From Trichuris trichiura (lineage: Eukaryota; Nematoda; Enoplea; Trichinellida; Trichuridae), in NCBI GenBank assembly GCA_037903355.1, contig JBAJFE010000014.1, forward strand, positions 7,006,001 to 7,070,000: DNA of 64,000 bases. Direction: 5' to 3'. Shown here piece after piece: positions 12,301-24,500 of the stretch; the stretch's first letter is position 1; every line of letters starts with the position of its first letter. The notes below the pieces were generated by a model. That model was not told where the DNA came from. It worked only from the letters and a program-made list of their open reading frames with translations, and searched no databases. A program made the position numbers and the translations under genes.

Positions 12301-15300
12301 CAGTTGAAGCCAGCAGACAGTAGCTCAACTACCCTTGCAGCTACGCAACCTTTCTTGGAACGCTAAACTGTCTGTACTGTGGCTCTTTGAACACCAGCGA
12401 ATTAATGGAGCAAATGGTAATAACATTGGTAGCAAAGTTCACTGTCTTTTTCGGACGAATGCCGCTTCACATTTGGACGTTTTATTTCCTGTCAGTATAG
12501 CTCTCAGATCCCATTCAAGCTTCGTTTCTTGCGGAGGAAGATCGTTCATTCTCAGCGTGAAATTTGCCATAGAAAGCAGCTTTCTGAACATACAATAAAA
12601 TCCCGTATTCGCGGGGGTCGCGTTCCGGTTCCCACCGCGAACTTTGGGACGGACAACGAACAAAGATTTACAAACGCTTGTCTTCATAGGTTAAACACGT
12701 CAAATGCAAAGGTTTTATTACGGAGTAGTTCCCGTTTTAATGCGCGTAAACTCCGGAGCTTTCGGGTCGACCGGGACCCGTTTTCAGCGGTTGTGATTTA
12801 TGGGTATAAATTGTGTGCGTGACTTGAGTCTTCTGTCGTTTCTGTGGTTTAAAGCGGGTGTTTTGAAGTTCTCTGTTGGTGGTCTTCTTTTTGTATGGTA
12901 TGTAATTGTCCGTTATTCGCATTTGTTTCATGTACGGTGGTTATTTCTTCTTTTACATGCTCCATGTGTTCTTGTATCGCGCCCATACCATACAAACAAA
13001 AGACTACCGACAGAGAACTTTAAAACCCCGCTTTAAACCAAAAGAAACGACAGAAGAGTCAAGTCACGCACATAATTTATACCCATAAATCACAACCGCT
13101 GAAGACGGGTCCCGGTCGACCCGAAAGCTCCGGAGTTTACGCGCATTAAAACGGGAACTACTCCGTAATAAAACCTTTGCATTATGAAAATATACGATCC
13201 CGTACGAAGAAATCACATTTTCAACACGTCAAATAAATTAAATATTCAAGTGATAAGCAGTATAGTACTGTACTGTACACGGTAAACGAATACACGCGTA
13301 CTAAAATCTATGCACGGGTAACCGTAGGAGACAATGTTTATTGATGATGATGAATTAGGCTGCGCAGGAGCGATGATGAGGTTACTGCACAGCAAAGGAG
13401 CTGATTTATACCTCCATGGGTGCTGAAGCAGATACTTTGTCTGGCTTCAGTACAGGAGGTACATCTGCCGGCGGCAAATTAATGTTCGTGTAGAAGGCTT
13501 TGAACGCTTGAATGACGCCTTGATCCATAGGCTGGATGAGGGAGGTGGTGTTGAGAAGCAGAAGCTCTATTTTGACACCTTCAGAGTGCATGTCTGCGTG
13601 GTGCGCGCCAGCGTTGTCAAAAAGGAGCAACACCTTGAACTCAATACCCAAGCTGAAAAGATATTCCTTTGCTTGAGGAACAAAGCACTGCTGGAACCAT
13701 TGCAAAAGCAAAGCTTTCGTTATCCAGCTTTTTGGGTCGTGCATCCAGAACACCGGCAGTAGGTTTTTGTTTTTGTTCTTCAGGGACCTCGAGTTTGCTG
13801 ATCTATTTACAAGACCCGGCTTCAGCACGTGACCAGCATCATTGCCGCTTATAGTGAGCGTAACCCTGTCTTTCTGCACCTTTACCCCCGGAGATTTAGC
13901 TTCGTTTTTCACAAGATTCGTGCTGGACGGCATTTTCTTCTAGAACGAGACAGTCTCGTCCTTATTGAACACTTTTTCCACCATGTGTTTCTTCTCCTGG
14001 ATAATGGCCACAACATGTCAGGATACTTCTCTGCTGCCGCTGTATCGGCAGACGCGGCCTCTCCATGTAACGACACTGACCCCAAGTTGAACCGCTTTTG
14101 GAAACGGTCGAACCATCCCTTACTGGAAGTAAAATTTTCAGTGTGCCTTGATGCTGTTGGCTGCGGTTCTGCAAGTTCATCCGTTAAAAACTGCTTGTAC
14201 GAACTCTGTGCCTTTTCTCTGATAATGTTAGAGTCTAGAAGAATGTATTTTTTCGTGCGACCTTTGATCCACAATGCCAACTCTGCTTCCATCCTAATGA
14301 TGTTTTTATTTTGTCCGTAGATACATTGCTAGCATTTTCGCGGAAACTTAGTGAAGTAGTACGCCTAATCTGCTCTTGGTTCTTCTAGATGTAGCGTACG
14401 GTACTTTCATTGATGCCATAATGGCGGGCTACAGCCGCGAAGTTCCTCTTTTCATGGAGCATGTTCAACAATTCTACCTTCTGGGTCGTCATTAGTAGCC
14501 TTAGGCCTTTTAACTTCTTTTCAAGAGGCCTTAGAAGATGCAAGGCGTTCGAGATTCATCTTAGGATTCGCAGGAAACGCTAGTTTTAGTTCCTATCAGT
14601 CACACAATTACAGTAAGAGAAGTGCAATTAAGTTTCAAAGACGTACGTAACTTGTTTATGCTTAAGCTTAGGCTAAATAGGAGCAGAAAAAATCCTTGAA
14701 TTCGCGAGGTTGCGAATTCAAAAGCTCGAATTCGCGGGGTTTTACTGGACACTGAAAATTTACTTAGATTGCTTGGCAGATAACACGTAAATTTATCATG
14801 CGCATTTGCTCAGTATGATCTTTTTTTTCTAAGCGAATCAGGCAATAAGTAGAAAACTGCTTTTCATATATGCGTTCTCTTTTAACTTCAGACAGCTTCT
14901 TTTCATTGTATTCTATATGCTCTGTGCCGCAACCTGGATGATGAGCTGTTTGGCTATGATTTGAAGTAGGAAATTATGTCCTGCTAAGTTAATGCAGTTA
15001 CGAATATGTTTTAGTAGACCGGCTGCGCATAGTTTGCCTTGACGTTGCGAACATCTTACTTGAATGCAGCTGGGACGATGGTAATTCATTTCGTCTCAAC
15101 TGCTTCGCTTCAAAAATTTTCGCAAATGCGACATGTAAGTTACTTTTATTTGAAAATCAATATTCATGCGTCTATATAGTTCCGATGAATACGTATGTAA
15201 ACTTCTCTGAGGGTTCCGCGAGCCTTCGTAGTCTAGTACGGAAGTATACCGTTTTCAGTTCACAGCTTGACTTCAGAAAAAGCATTAGAGTAGAAAGACA

Positions 15301-17033
15301 ACAGGTTATCGTAGCACCTGGTGGCATGTCAATGCTTTATACTCATCTAAATGGCGACTTTAGCGCACGGCTGGTCTTGTAAGCTCCTTTTCGTGCCTCT
15401 TGACTGAATGCAATTAAGCGATTTTAAATATGCAATAACTGCCGTTCAGTAGAACCCCCGTATCCACGGGAGACACGTTGGAGTGGTGACTTTAGATAAT
15501 AGCGAACGTTTATGAGGGCGTGCGTATTAATGTTTTAATAAAAATACATTTTTTCTTTTTCTTTTCTTCTAAAGGGCGTTTAGAAATTTTGTTCTAATCT
15601 TTTTTGTAGCGGTATTTTGAGCCCGTTTTTAATTTACGGATGCGCTGATGATGAGTCACGGTGAGGCCTGAAAGCTCTGCATTAAACATTTATACTGTAA
15701 ACGTTAATTAAAAAACAAGCTCAAAATACTGCTACAAAAAAGAGTAGAACAAAATTTTTAAACGTCCGTGTTTCGCTTCTTACACCAGCTGCGAATTGCA
15801 TAATATTTAACGCCGTGGGCGATGAAAAAAACCGCGGATAAGGAAGTCCTAGTGTATATGCGTTCAATAATGGCAGCATGGTATGATCTCTATTTGAAAT
15901 TATACCAACGCTAGTTACCCCTTCAAAAGCGGTATTCGCTTCGCATTGATTTATCACGTTAGACCACTAAAATGTACTGCAACGCTAATCACATGATTGA
16001 TTAGCATACAACTGACTGCATCATGCTGATAGGAAAAAAAGAAAGGGATCTCAGGCAGTTTATTCTTGCACCGCAAGTAGCTCCTTTTATTTTCGATTGC
16101 TAATGGTAGAAGAAATTAAGTTTCCACACCTGAAATGGTCAGTTTTGAAAAAAGATGTCTTGTGACTGGCGTAGTGGTTTTTATCATAAAAGCTACTGTC
16201 TGACCTTTTGCTGGAAAAACGAAAGAAAAAGAAATAACAGAGCTTTCAGGTCCTCTAAATTCTGTCTTCAGCGAAATAGCTTGAAAGTAGGAAGTTTGGT
16301 TAGATGTATTGAAGGGAGCGACTGCACTGAAAAAGTGTGAAATAAATTTTGAGCACATTACGGTTAATTGAAATGTTGTGAACAGTTGGGTGCGCGCGTT
16401 TGTAGTATTCATATGTTGCTAAATTAATGTTCATGTCGAAGCAATATATGTTGTATGCGATAAAGTCAACCTAATTATTATGATTTCTCAACGATGAATT
16501 TTTAGTTCGGAATCATTCTTCATGAATTGATGCATGCTGTTGGTTTCATCCACGAGCATAGCAGAACGGATCGAGACCAGTATGTGAAGATAATCTGGCG
16601 GAACATAATTCGCGGCACTGAAACAGAGTTCGAAAAGTATAGTAGTTCAGAAGTTGACAACAACGGATTTTCATACGATTATGGTAGCATCATGCATTAT
16701 GACAACCTGGCATTTTCGCGGAATGGCCGTCCTACAATAGAAGCGAAGCAGAAACCAAGAGAAAGCATTATGGGTCAAAGAGATGGTTTCAGCAGCCTGG
16801 ATATGCGAAAAATTAACAAACTTTATGATTGCAATAATAATTTTCAAACGGCAGGGCCCTATGAAGAAAACAGCGGCAACATATTCGACCAAGGAACAAA
16901 CGAGCCGGTCAACGCATTCTGTGTAGATTTCAATGGACACTGCAAGTCATGGGCTGCTGCAGGTTACTGTAGGCTTTCAAGTTACAAAATTTACATGGCT
17001 GCAACTTGTCCGGCTGCATGCGGCTTATGTTAA
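9210..17033 (+). CDS. Astacin-family zinc metalloprotease with C-terminal ShK domain (gene 1)
   Basis: Three phase-0 exons (9210-9341, 11203-11673, 16506-17033) give a 376-residue secreted protease. Exon 1 is a signal peptide with hydrophobic core MFSILAISFIFAFM. Exon 2 holds the prodomain and N-terminal half of the catalytic domain (EYRWPDGEIPYVLS, KTCIRFVPRD, GCYSMIGRMGG). Exon 3 has the zinc motif HELMHAVGFIHEHSRTDRD with all three His and the Glu, the Met-turn SIMHY, and a six-Cys ShK domain over the last ~40 residues. All catalytic residues are intact, so this looks functional. A TAGD sequence in the prodomain could be the Asp switch (family consensus FxGD), but the fit is partial. Introns of 1.9 kb and 4.8 kb, the second holding a Tigger element, separate the exons. 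Astacins of this type (nematode NAS) act in moulting, digestion or host contact; which applies here is unknown. Confidence 0.9.
9342..11202. other. Intron 1 of astacin 1; no other feature seen
   Basis: It begins GTTGGT and ends TATTTTAG. AT-rich; I see no ORF or repeat worth calling. Confidence 0.6.
11203..11673 (+). CDS. Astacin 1 exon 2: prodomain and N-terminal catalytic half
   Basis: 157 codons, bounded by CTATTTTAG and GTAGGT. It ends ...LTYDCME, directly before the zinc-motif exon. The paralogous exon at 63287-63700 aligns along most of its length (AGD.-.[36 protein letters not shown]), so the two genes are duplicates. Confidence 0.9.
12706..13222. mobile_element. FB1 foldback with ~240-bp arms and PLE 3' sequence in the arms
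   Basis: A 12-bp target duplication, AACACGTCAAAT, lies at 12694-12705 and 13223-13234. Both arms contain the AAGCGGG...GTTTTGAAGTT stretch also found in the PLE 3' end at about 32215 and in the palindrome arms at about 46390 and 49310. A hammerhead-like core is well preserved on the plus strand (13099-13135). On the minus strand (about 12752-12788) the CTGANGA box is mutated to CTGAAAA. Confidence 0.75.
13406..13933 (-). pseudogene. Tigger transposase, DDE catalytic fragment
   Basis: A 175-codon open frame in the DDE_1 family: HVLKPGLVN, FKVLLLFDNAGAHHAD with the second catalytic Asp, and TTSLIQPMDQGVIQAF near the third. The first catalytic region upstream is out of frame, so this is a broken transposase, not a gene product. 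Confidence 0.75.
13909..14292 (-). pseudogene. Tigger transposase, N-terminal DNA-binding fragment
   Basis: Encodes MEAELALWIKGRTKKYILLD and then GWFDRFQKRFNLGSVS, typical of the CENP-B/Tc5-type helix-turn-helix domain. It overlaps the downstream fragment in a different frame, which marks a frameshift between the domains. Confidence 0.7.
15440..15960. repeat. Small foldback with hammerhead-like core beside a Tigger-like end
   Basis: About 15581-15637 is the inverted complement of about 15703-15764 (GCTCAAAATACTGCTACAAA on the right arm). A hammerhead-like core, CTGATGA then GAAAGCTCTGC, lies at 15645-15680 (+) in the loop. The flanking CCCCCGTATCCACGGGAGAC at about 15455 and ACCGCGGATAAGGAAGTC at about 15830 look like Tigger terminal sequence. 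All of this is inside intron 2 of astacin 1. Confidence 0.5.
16506..17033 (+). CDS. Astacin 1 exon 3: zinc-binding motif, Met-turn, ShK domain
   Basis: Acceptor TTTTTAG ends at 16505 and the frame runs 175 codons to TAA at 17031-17033. It contains the extended zinc motif, DYGSIMHYDNLAFS (Met-turn), AKQKPRESIMGQRDGFSSLD and the catalytic domain end LYDC. The C-terminal ShK domain has six Cys (AFC, GHC, GYC, ATC, AAC, GLC). There is no EGF or CUB domain between catalytic and ShK parts. Confidence 0.92.
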   Translation, partial: FGIILHELMHAVGFIHEHSRTDRDQYVKIIWRNIIRGTETEFEKYSSSEVDNNGFSYDYGSIMHYDNLAFSRNGRPTIEAKQKPRESIMGQRDGFSSLDMRKINKLYDCNNNFQTAGPYEENSGNIFDQGTNEPVNAFCVDFNGHCKSWAAAGYCRLSSYKIYMAATCPAACGLC

Positions 17034-19310
17034 GAAAACGTGCGTTCGATGTGTTAAACCGTTTGCTTTTTAAGTGAAGCATAATAGCTTAAAGCTGTCG
17101 TATATGAGATTCTGTCATTTGTGCAAGCTTACTTATGCAAAGCGTTTTTCAATAACTTGATAGTTCAATAGAACTTTCTGTGTCGTTTCGTTTACGTTAG
17201 TTTCACACAATTTGTTCTTTCCACAATGGGGAAAGGATAGAAAGCTGCGGTGAGTGACAATCTGCAACACTTGCCAGAGAGAAGCTTATTTTTTTTCTTT
17301 TATCGTAAAGAGTTTTATCTCCCTTCTTTTATTTGACCAAGTACAGTAAGGCTTAATACTAATAGTACTATACATGCGTTATCACTCCTTGCGTGCGTGT
17401 GTGTGCAAGTAATGTGCTTCTTTCTTGAGTACTACGTATAAGCTCACTTGTGACGAAGAGCATTCAAAAATATCCGCGCTGTCTTTTTAGATGTGCTAAA
17501 TAGAGGGAGCGGATATCGTCGGACGCTCCTCTTGTCGCAAATAAACGTTTACATAGGAAAGCGTAAGTTACATATATACGTGCAACTATATTATGTGAAC
17601 CTGTGTTGAAACTCTTGGAATATAGGTGGTCGAAGTGAAAACAGTGCAGGAGATTTAATAGTTTAATCTGCTGCGACAGGAAAGAGTGAAACAAACTAAA
17701 TAACCGGAGAACACAGCCAAGAAGAGGAGTACAGTAACATAAAAAGTATGCGCAGGAATGGGCTGGTAAATAGGTGTCAAAGAATTGTCGTTCCCTCGAA
17801 CAGGAAGACTTTGCTTAAAATTACTGTACTGCTGTAAAACGCATTGCGCAAAGAAATAATTGCGGAGCTTTTACTAAAGGCTCTATACAAAACAAGCGCT
17901 GAGAAAGCAGTCGGGCCCTGAGAAAAAGAAATAGTGCTGAGGCCTTTGTATCCACGGTGAATACGTTGCAACGCTCACTAGGAATAGCGGAACTGCAGAT
18001 AATAGCGAACACCTACTATCCCCTAGGTCAGTGTTTCCCAGCTTCTTCCAAGGTTCCAGTTATCATGGCTAAATAACCTGTTCAGGTTTAGGGTTTGTTT
18101 CAGACTGCTCTTCAGACGGACATTGCTTAACTCTCAGAGTCAAAACTAATGCGCAAGAGACAAACCAATTTTCCAGCAAGGTACTTAAAATAGTTCAGTT
18201 GAAAGTAGTCATGAGTTTCATTGCCTGTCGCATACTTCATGCAATTTCTGGAAGCCCAGCTGATGTCGTGTTTGTTCAATATGTCCAAAGCGGGCTGTTT
18301 ACCATTTTTTTAAAAAATAGTTTCCAATCTAGAAAAACGAGTCATGTTAGAAGGGGATTATAATCGGAAATTTTGCTAGTCTTAACCTGCTACAACGTGC
18401 CATATGCTTTCTTGAAGAACCTCACGTGACATGAAATCTCATTAACTTAACAGTCGTGAAATATTTAAGCACGTAACATTTCGTAACGGATTTATAATGA
18501 ACGACCCCGTGCTTCAGCTGCAAATGGATCCAGAAGAGATCGAGAGTTCTCCTTTATTTGTATTTTCTGAAGAAGCTATTCCGTAAATACAATCTACACG
18601 TGAAGTACAGCAAAAGTTGAACTTTGAAAGCAGAACTTAAAAACTTCTCACTCACACGCTACAGAGTCAAGTTTACTAAATAAAGCAATAAAGAAAGAAT
18701 GGTATCGAACTGCCAATAGACAGAATTTAAAGAATTAGGTGTCTGTAAAAATGGGTCACCAGCAGGCGAGGAAAAGGGCTCCTTCCCATGCTGACGAGAC
18801 CTGAATGCCGAGAGAGCTCCATTTCTTTCCTTTTTCTCTAGTCTTTTAGAAAAATGGGCTTACCGTACAGTATCATTTCTGGTGCCCACTTTATTTATTT
18901 GGGCATTGCTTCTAGCATTTAATGATCTGCAGAGTTATTCCACTATGTCGATAGTTTCACATTGTAACATAGTCTTCTCTTTCTGACCATAGCGCTTCTC
19001 TATTCGAACTTTCTCTGCAATACTCAGTAGCCTTCCTGCGTTCACTGCTTGATAACTTTGAATGAGAAGGCTTAAACTTAAAAAATTTCCAGTCAAGGAA
19101 GACATCTCTTTGAGCAAGGAAAGCCGACAAAGCGCGAGGCAAATTCTGGGTTATGATGGATTGAATACTTTTAAACGGGTTTGGGTAACATGAACCAAAG
19201 TGGAAATCCTTAAAGTCAGAATGACGAACGGGTGAAATCTCGAATGGTCTGTATCTCGGTTACATTCGTAAAGGTCTCGTACAGTTTTTCTTGCTTTTTT
19301 GTGTTGGTAC
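17034..19310. other. Intergenic; no gene recognised
   Basis: 3' flank of astacin 1 and AT-rich DNA. A remnant resembling Tigger ends (GTATCCACGGTGAATACG, near 17950) is the only pattern seen. Short ORFs lack motifs. Confidence 0.5.
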
Positions 19311-19314
19311 CTAT

Positions 19315-20270
19315 AATTGGACAAAACCGCTCTACCAACGGATGAATGAGCGATTATTAGGAAAAAGTACAGAACGCGGTTCGCTTAGTTGTTTCAGAAC
19401 TTTCAGAACATTATAGTTCCGTCGTCAGTGAGATGGACGAGAAGGTATTTATTCCGAATGGGTATTAAATAGGTGTGCATAACAAAGGGGACGTTAGATG
19501 AGGCAGGGATCAGCGCTTAGTCTTACTTATTAATGTGGCCCTTGCCGCGCTAACCTCTACGCCTCTGTCACGCTTGATGGTATGATTATGACGGATGCTA
19601 AGACCCTCCGTAGTCCGGCGCATGTGCAGACGGCTCTCGCGACAGATAACTATCAGTTGTGTGTCGAGCGAGCACTGAAAGGACTGCTCGACGACCACAC
19701 GGCCCTTGATCGTTTTCTCTATGGTTTTCGATTGTTTTTGGTGTGGCCGTCTTCACCGCGGGTTACGCGGCAATCGTCGTCAGGCTGATTGAGTCTTCGT
19801 GTCGTCTCTGCTTTTCTTCTTTCTTCTTAACGGGTGTCATTCTAAAACGTTCCTTGTAAAAATGTTGCAGTTTTTTCAACCTGTTTTTAAAATAACGTCT
19901 GTTGCGTTAAAATAAGGTTTCAACCCGGTTTGTTTAAAAACAGACTGGTATATACAGTTGGTCTGCTCGCTGTTGTTCTTTCATTAGAGTGTCACCGTCG
20001 CGAAAGGTCGGCTGGGCGCTCGCTGCACCATCTGACTGACCAGGTAGGACCAGGACCCGACAGCTCAAGATAGAGCTGACGGTTGAGGTCTCTCCCAAAG
20101 TTGGTCGGATGGAGTGGCTTGCAACCACGAAGACTGACCCGACGGGCGGCACACATTGCGTTGATGACGGGTCTTAGAGTGACCCGAAAGCTGCGCACTT
20201 AAAGTTTATGCAAGAAAAGGTTGCTTTAAAAATCGGTTGAAAAAACTGCAAAATTTTCACAAGAAACGTT
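19315..20270. mobile_element. Penelope-like element remnants (FB3 end, coding scrap, FB2-type foldback)
   Basis: 19320-19470 matches the FB3 terminal block (CTCTACCAACGGATGAATGA, TTATTAGGAAAAA) with a hammerhead-like core at 19395-19428 (minus). About 19500-19700 (minus) encodes SIRHNHTIKRDRG, the tail found after the GIY-YIG domain in the PLEs near 32.6 kb and 48.1 kb. About 19850-19895 and 20219-20270 are inverted arms (GGTTGAAAAAACTGCAA on the right) of an FB2-like foldback. Its core at 20161-20198 has TTGATGA in place of CTGATGA. Confidence 0.6.
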
Positions 20271-20549
20271 CGTATCGTCTCACTGTATCGGCTGGTGTAG
20301 GAAATGCGTGTGCCAAATCTGCCAAGCAGCGTTGCCCGTTTTTCTCTGTAGGAGGCTTTGTAACTGCATCAGATTTCATAGATGACGCTAGGTCTCCTGT
20401 CAAGGTGGACTGTGATCTTGTCGCTCCTGACCATTGAACAAAGGCTGTTGTCGTGAAACGAACCGTAAAATCTGGCGTATGATCTAATCGTAAGATTCCG
20501 TTCCCCGATATCGTTGTAATATGAGAAAAATAAAGCAGGGGAGTAATTC

Positions 20550-20551
<2 letters not shown>

Positions 20552-20598
<47 letters not shown>
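20552..20598. repeat. (TTA)n microsatellite
   Basis: About 16 perfect ATT/TTA units. The long Ile and Asn runs predicted from either strand are artefacts of this tract. Confidence 0.95.
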
Positions 20599-20604
20599 GA
20601 ACAC

Positions 20605-20870
20605 AGGGTGCTTCGTAACGGGATAGTGTTTCATGGTTTTTGTATATCTACGGCTTTTCTCATTTTTGTCTGTGTTGATGTCTGTAATCAAACGAAACAA
20701 CCGCTCTACCAACGGATGGACGAGCGACTATTAGGAAAAAGAGCAGAACCAATGCGCTCAACTTTATTTCACAGCTTTTGGAAAGCTCTAATTTCGTCGT
20801 CAGTGGGTTGGAGCCCACTCCGTCGTAATATAGAGGTTGTGTATAGTGTAAATTCAAGACATTCATGAAA
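20605..20870. repeat. FB3 PLE-like terminal unit
   Basis: Shares GGTGCTTCGTAACGGGATAG and the CTACCAACGGATGGACGAGC block with the foldback at 40995-41490 and the arms at 2.6/3.7 kb. A hammerhead-like core with CTGACGAC lies at about 20770-20803 (minus), but its GAAA box is altered. Confidence 0.5.
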
Positions 20871-20879
20871 CATGGAGCA

Positions 20880-21130
20880 TTCACGCAGTATACCTTGTTT
20901 ATAAGCAAAATACCTGCAAAATCAACGAACGGTTTTTACGGTATACATGCAGTATGTATGCAGTGTGTATTTGTACATAAGGAATGCTTACGTCATATAT
21001 TACTTTTACGTGATACAGATTTCTTATAACTAGATTAGCTATGGTATAGATGCAATACCTATGGTGCATAACTGCATGTATAGGATATCCATGGTATCTA
21101 TGGCATGTACGTGATTTCAGTTGCATATAA
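20880..21130. repeat. Dispersed TATGCAGTATAC-rich repeat, left of BEL
   Basis: AT-rich sequence with recurrent ATGCAGTATGTATGC-like text. It resembles 27520-28040 on the other side of the BEL element and the inverted stretches at 31570-31750 and 33780-33960. The BEL element and a PLE foldback both inserted in this tract. Confidence 0.5.
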
Positions 21131-21135
21131 AGAGG

Positions 21136-21424
21136 TGTTGCCGGTCGAGAGTGCGCTGGTTCTAAGATTGGGCAACAAAGTTACTGCCGCCCCGCTTAGC
21201 GAGAGCGAGATCAGACAGAGTCGAGAAAAAAGGCGACGCTTTATTGCAACCGAAAGAAGGCCGTAACTTCCGACCACCCAAAACGAGCGCGCGGCCAAGA
21301 ATGAAAGCAGATCGCGAAGGGTGGTAGCGTTCGCGTATAGGGGTGACGCACAGATGAAAAATTAGCGTGGGCGCGCCCTTCCAACCTGTCATGTCCGAAC
21401 GAACAGGAAAACTAGTCGGCAACA
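21136..21424 (-). repeat. BEL 3' LTR
   Basis: 289 bp, starting TGTTGCCGG and ending CCGGCAACA-type inverted termini (TGTTGCC...GGCAACA). Confidence 0.95.
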
Positions 21425-21570
21425 CCGCCGGCCCTGTGGACTGATAGGCTGTCCACATCTTCGTCGGCCGACTCTAGCAGGCACAGTTTTGTCGCCGGCC
21501 GGTGGACGGTGGCTCCGTTCGTCCGTACTAGAGCTGAACGAACGACTCCACCATTTCCGGGAAACACTTC

Positions 21571-24500
21571 TTATATTTTTCCAAGTGGCCAACTTCCACG
21601 GGGCGTATCTGTTTCCATTATAATGACGACGTCGCCATTCTGGAGATTTCTCTGTGTCCGGGACCATTTTTTCCGGCTGATTAACGTCGGCAGGTATTCC
21701 TTTATCCAACGTTTCCAAAATTGGTTAGCCAAGAATTGCGCGTGACGCCAGCGTTTCTTGAGGCTTACATCTTCTGCAGTAATAATATCTGGTGCCACGT
21801 CTGGCACAGACCTTCCCATCAGCAGGTGATTCGGCGTTAATGGTTGTGGATCACCGCTTTCGGAGGGCAGATATGTTAATGGCCGCCCGTTAATAATACA
21901 TTCAACATGGACCATCGCGGTCAAAAGGATTTCATCCGTCAACACTTGCCTTTGCAGCACTACATTTAAGGAGCGCTTCACTGACCGTATCAGAGCTTCC
22001 CAAGCTCCGCCCATGTGTGGGCAGCTCGGCGGAATAAAGTTCCACACGACTCTTCTTAGAGATAAACGTTCAGTAATTTTCGTTTGGTCCAGACGTTGCA
22101 AAAGATTCTTCAGCTCTCGATCTGCGCCGACAATGTTTCTGCCGTTGTCGCTCCAGTAGGCGGCTGGCGTTCCACGGCGTTGCTCAAAGCGAAACATAGC
22201 AGCGAGGAAGGAGTCCGTGTCTAGCGAGTATGCCATTTCCAGATGAACTGCTCGCGTCGCCAGGCAAGTGAACATGCATGCCCAACGTTTTACTCGTCTT
22301 CGAAAGACGAGTACTTCAAATGGACCGAAATAATCCACTCCACAGTTGGTGAACACTGGGAGTCCTGGTGTGACTCGGGCCAACGGTAGGCCGGCCATGA
22401 ATGGCTCAACCGGTCGTACGGAGGCTTTCTTGCAGAATCCACACTGACGAATCGCACGACGAATGGCTCTTCTTCCCTTTGGTAGCCAGAAACGCTTCCG
22501 CAATTCGTGCAGCGTCCGCTCGGTGGATGCATGTGCGATTTTAGCATGGATATCTAACACAATAAGTTGGGTAAGGCGTTCAGCGTGCGGAATTATAATC
22601 GGGTGGCGAAAATCCAACGGGAGTTTGGCCTTATCCAATCGGCCACCCACACGTAGCAGTCCCCTTTCATCTATAAAGGGGGTCAGCTCAAGCAATGACG
22701 ACCCTTTGCTGATGTGGCGTTTCTCCAACAACGCACATCTTTCTGATCCGAAGGCACGGGCTTGGATTAAGCGGAGGAGAAGAGTGAAAGCTTCATCGAT
22801 CTCAACAACGGACAACGGACATTTGCGTCGGTTGTTTCTGTTAACTTCTCGCGAGTTGGAAACAAAACGTAGAACATACGAAGTGGTGCGTAAAAGACGT
22901 TCAAGTCGAGAGGCGTTCTCGACCATTTTGTCTATGCGATCTAACACAATTTTGACGACCCCTGTCCAAATTCCCGTTTTGATCTCTGGATCATCCTCGT
23001 TTGACTCGTTTGTTACTGAAAGCTCAGGCGCGGGTGCCCAAGTTTCACGTTCGCGCCAAAGAAAACTTGGACCTCGAAGAAACCGATGATTAGAGTGCAT
23101 TTCTGACGCAAACAGACCGCGGCTGCAGTCGTCTGCTGGGTTTTCATTCCCACGAACGTAGTGCCATTGGTCGGGAACGGTGCATTCGTGAATTTCGCCG
23201 ATGCGGTTCCGCACATATGTGTGGAAACGGCACGAAGTAGCAGATATCCAGCGCAGTACCGTGGTCGAGTCCACATGGAACATGATTTGATCAAAGTTCA
23301 AACGCAGAGCGCGTTTGATCGTGTTCATCAAACGTACCGCCATAACTGCGGCATTAAGCTCCATTCGAGGCGTGGTGATCGGTTTAATCGGTGCCACTCG
23401 TGACTTCGCCATCACAAAGCTGACGTTAATATTAGCGTCCTCTACAAGTCGTAAGTACGCCACGGCTCCGTACCCAACTTCCGACGCGTCAGCAAATAAG
23501 TGCAATTCGATTGAGGAAGCGTGTGTCGTAGGTAGTATGCGACGACGAATGATCAGCGGACCGGCTTCAAGGCAAGACGCTGACCATTGATGCCAGCGTT
23601 CCATAATGGCTGGTGGCAGGAGATCGTCCCAGGCGACTTTTGATTTCCAAATGGTCTGCATGATGGTCTTCGCGAGTAGGGTGACTGGCTCAAGAAATCC
23701 TAGTGGATCGAACATAGTAGCTATTGTCCGTAGTACTTCACGCTTGGTTCGACTGCCCAACTGGACGTTAAAATGCAGTATGAAACCGTCTCTATTCGGG
23801 TCCCATGTAAGACCGAGGGTTCGCTCGATAGGCACTGAATCAAGGTCCATGTTCACAGATGTTAACGGTTTTTCACTGACGGCTTTAATGACGGTGGCGT
23901 TAGAGGAAGCCCATTGTGACAGTTTGAAGCCTGCCCGGTCCAGGGCGGTTTTCAGTTCAGTGGCCACCTGAACGGCATCTGTTTCGGACTGAAAGGAAGA
24001 TAACCAGTTGTCGACATAAAAGTGGTCAATAACTTGGCGTGTGATAATTTCAGCTCGGTCGCCCGAATCCATAGCCGCTCTCCTCAGGGCGTACGCGCAA
24101 ATTGCCGGTGAGGAAGTCGCACCGAAAATCTGAACTGTCATTTCATAGTCACTGGTCGGTTGATCAGATCCGGGTTCCTTCCAGACAAAACGTAGTGCTG
24201 AGCGATCAAACGGTCTTACCATAACCTGGTGAAACATTTTAGTAATATCGCTGCTGATCGCAATTGAATATAGACGGAACCGGAGGAGAACACAAACCAT
24301 ATTCCCTATAAGGTCAGGGCTTTTCAGCAGCGCGGAGTTGAGAGACGCGCCTTTAAATCTTGCGGCGGCATCAAAAACTATCCGCAATTTCGACGGTTTG
24401 TTCGGATTTACTACTGGGTGATGCGGTAACCACCACGTGCGGCCTGGTGTTCCAGCGTTGAGTTCGCAGAGTGACAACTTTCTCGCGTGGCCTGCACTGA

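Larger units (their letters stand above)
12598..14760 (-). mobile_element. Tigger/pogo-type DNA transposon, decayed, with nested PLE foldback
   Basis: Left end AATAAAATCCCGTATTCGCG and right end CGCGGGGTTTTACTG resemble inverted Tigger termini. On the minus strand, about 14290-13909 encodes a CENP-B-type helix-turn-helix region (ELALWIKGR, GWFDRFQKR). 13933-13406 encodes the DDE part, including LLLFDNAGAHH and LIQPMDQGVIQAFK. Frameshifts split the frame and the N-terminal part near 14300-14560 is broken. The PLE foldback at 12706-13222 lies near the transposase 3' end. The element lies inside intron 2 of astacin 1. Confidence 0.75.

Noticed and set aside
20257..20868. ORFs with long Asn or Ile runs
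   Set aside because: Produced by the (TTA)n microsatellite at 20552-20598; flanking residues have no motifs.
22463..23089. 208-codon plus-strand ORF
   Set aside because: Lies wholly antisense to BEL pol, is rich in Arg/Ser and has no family signature; a shadow frame.
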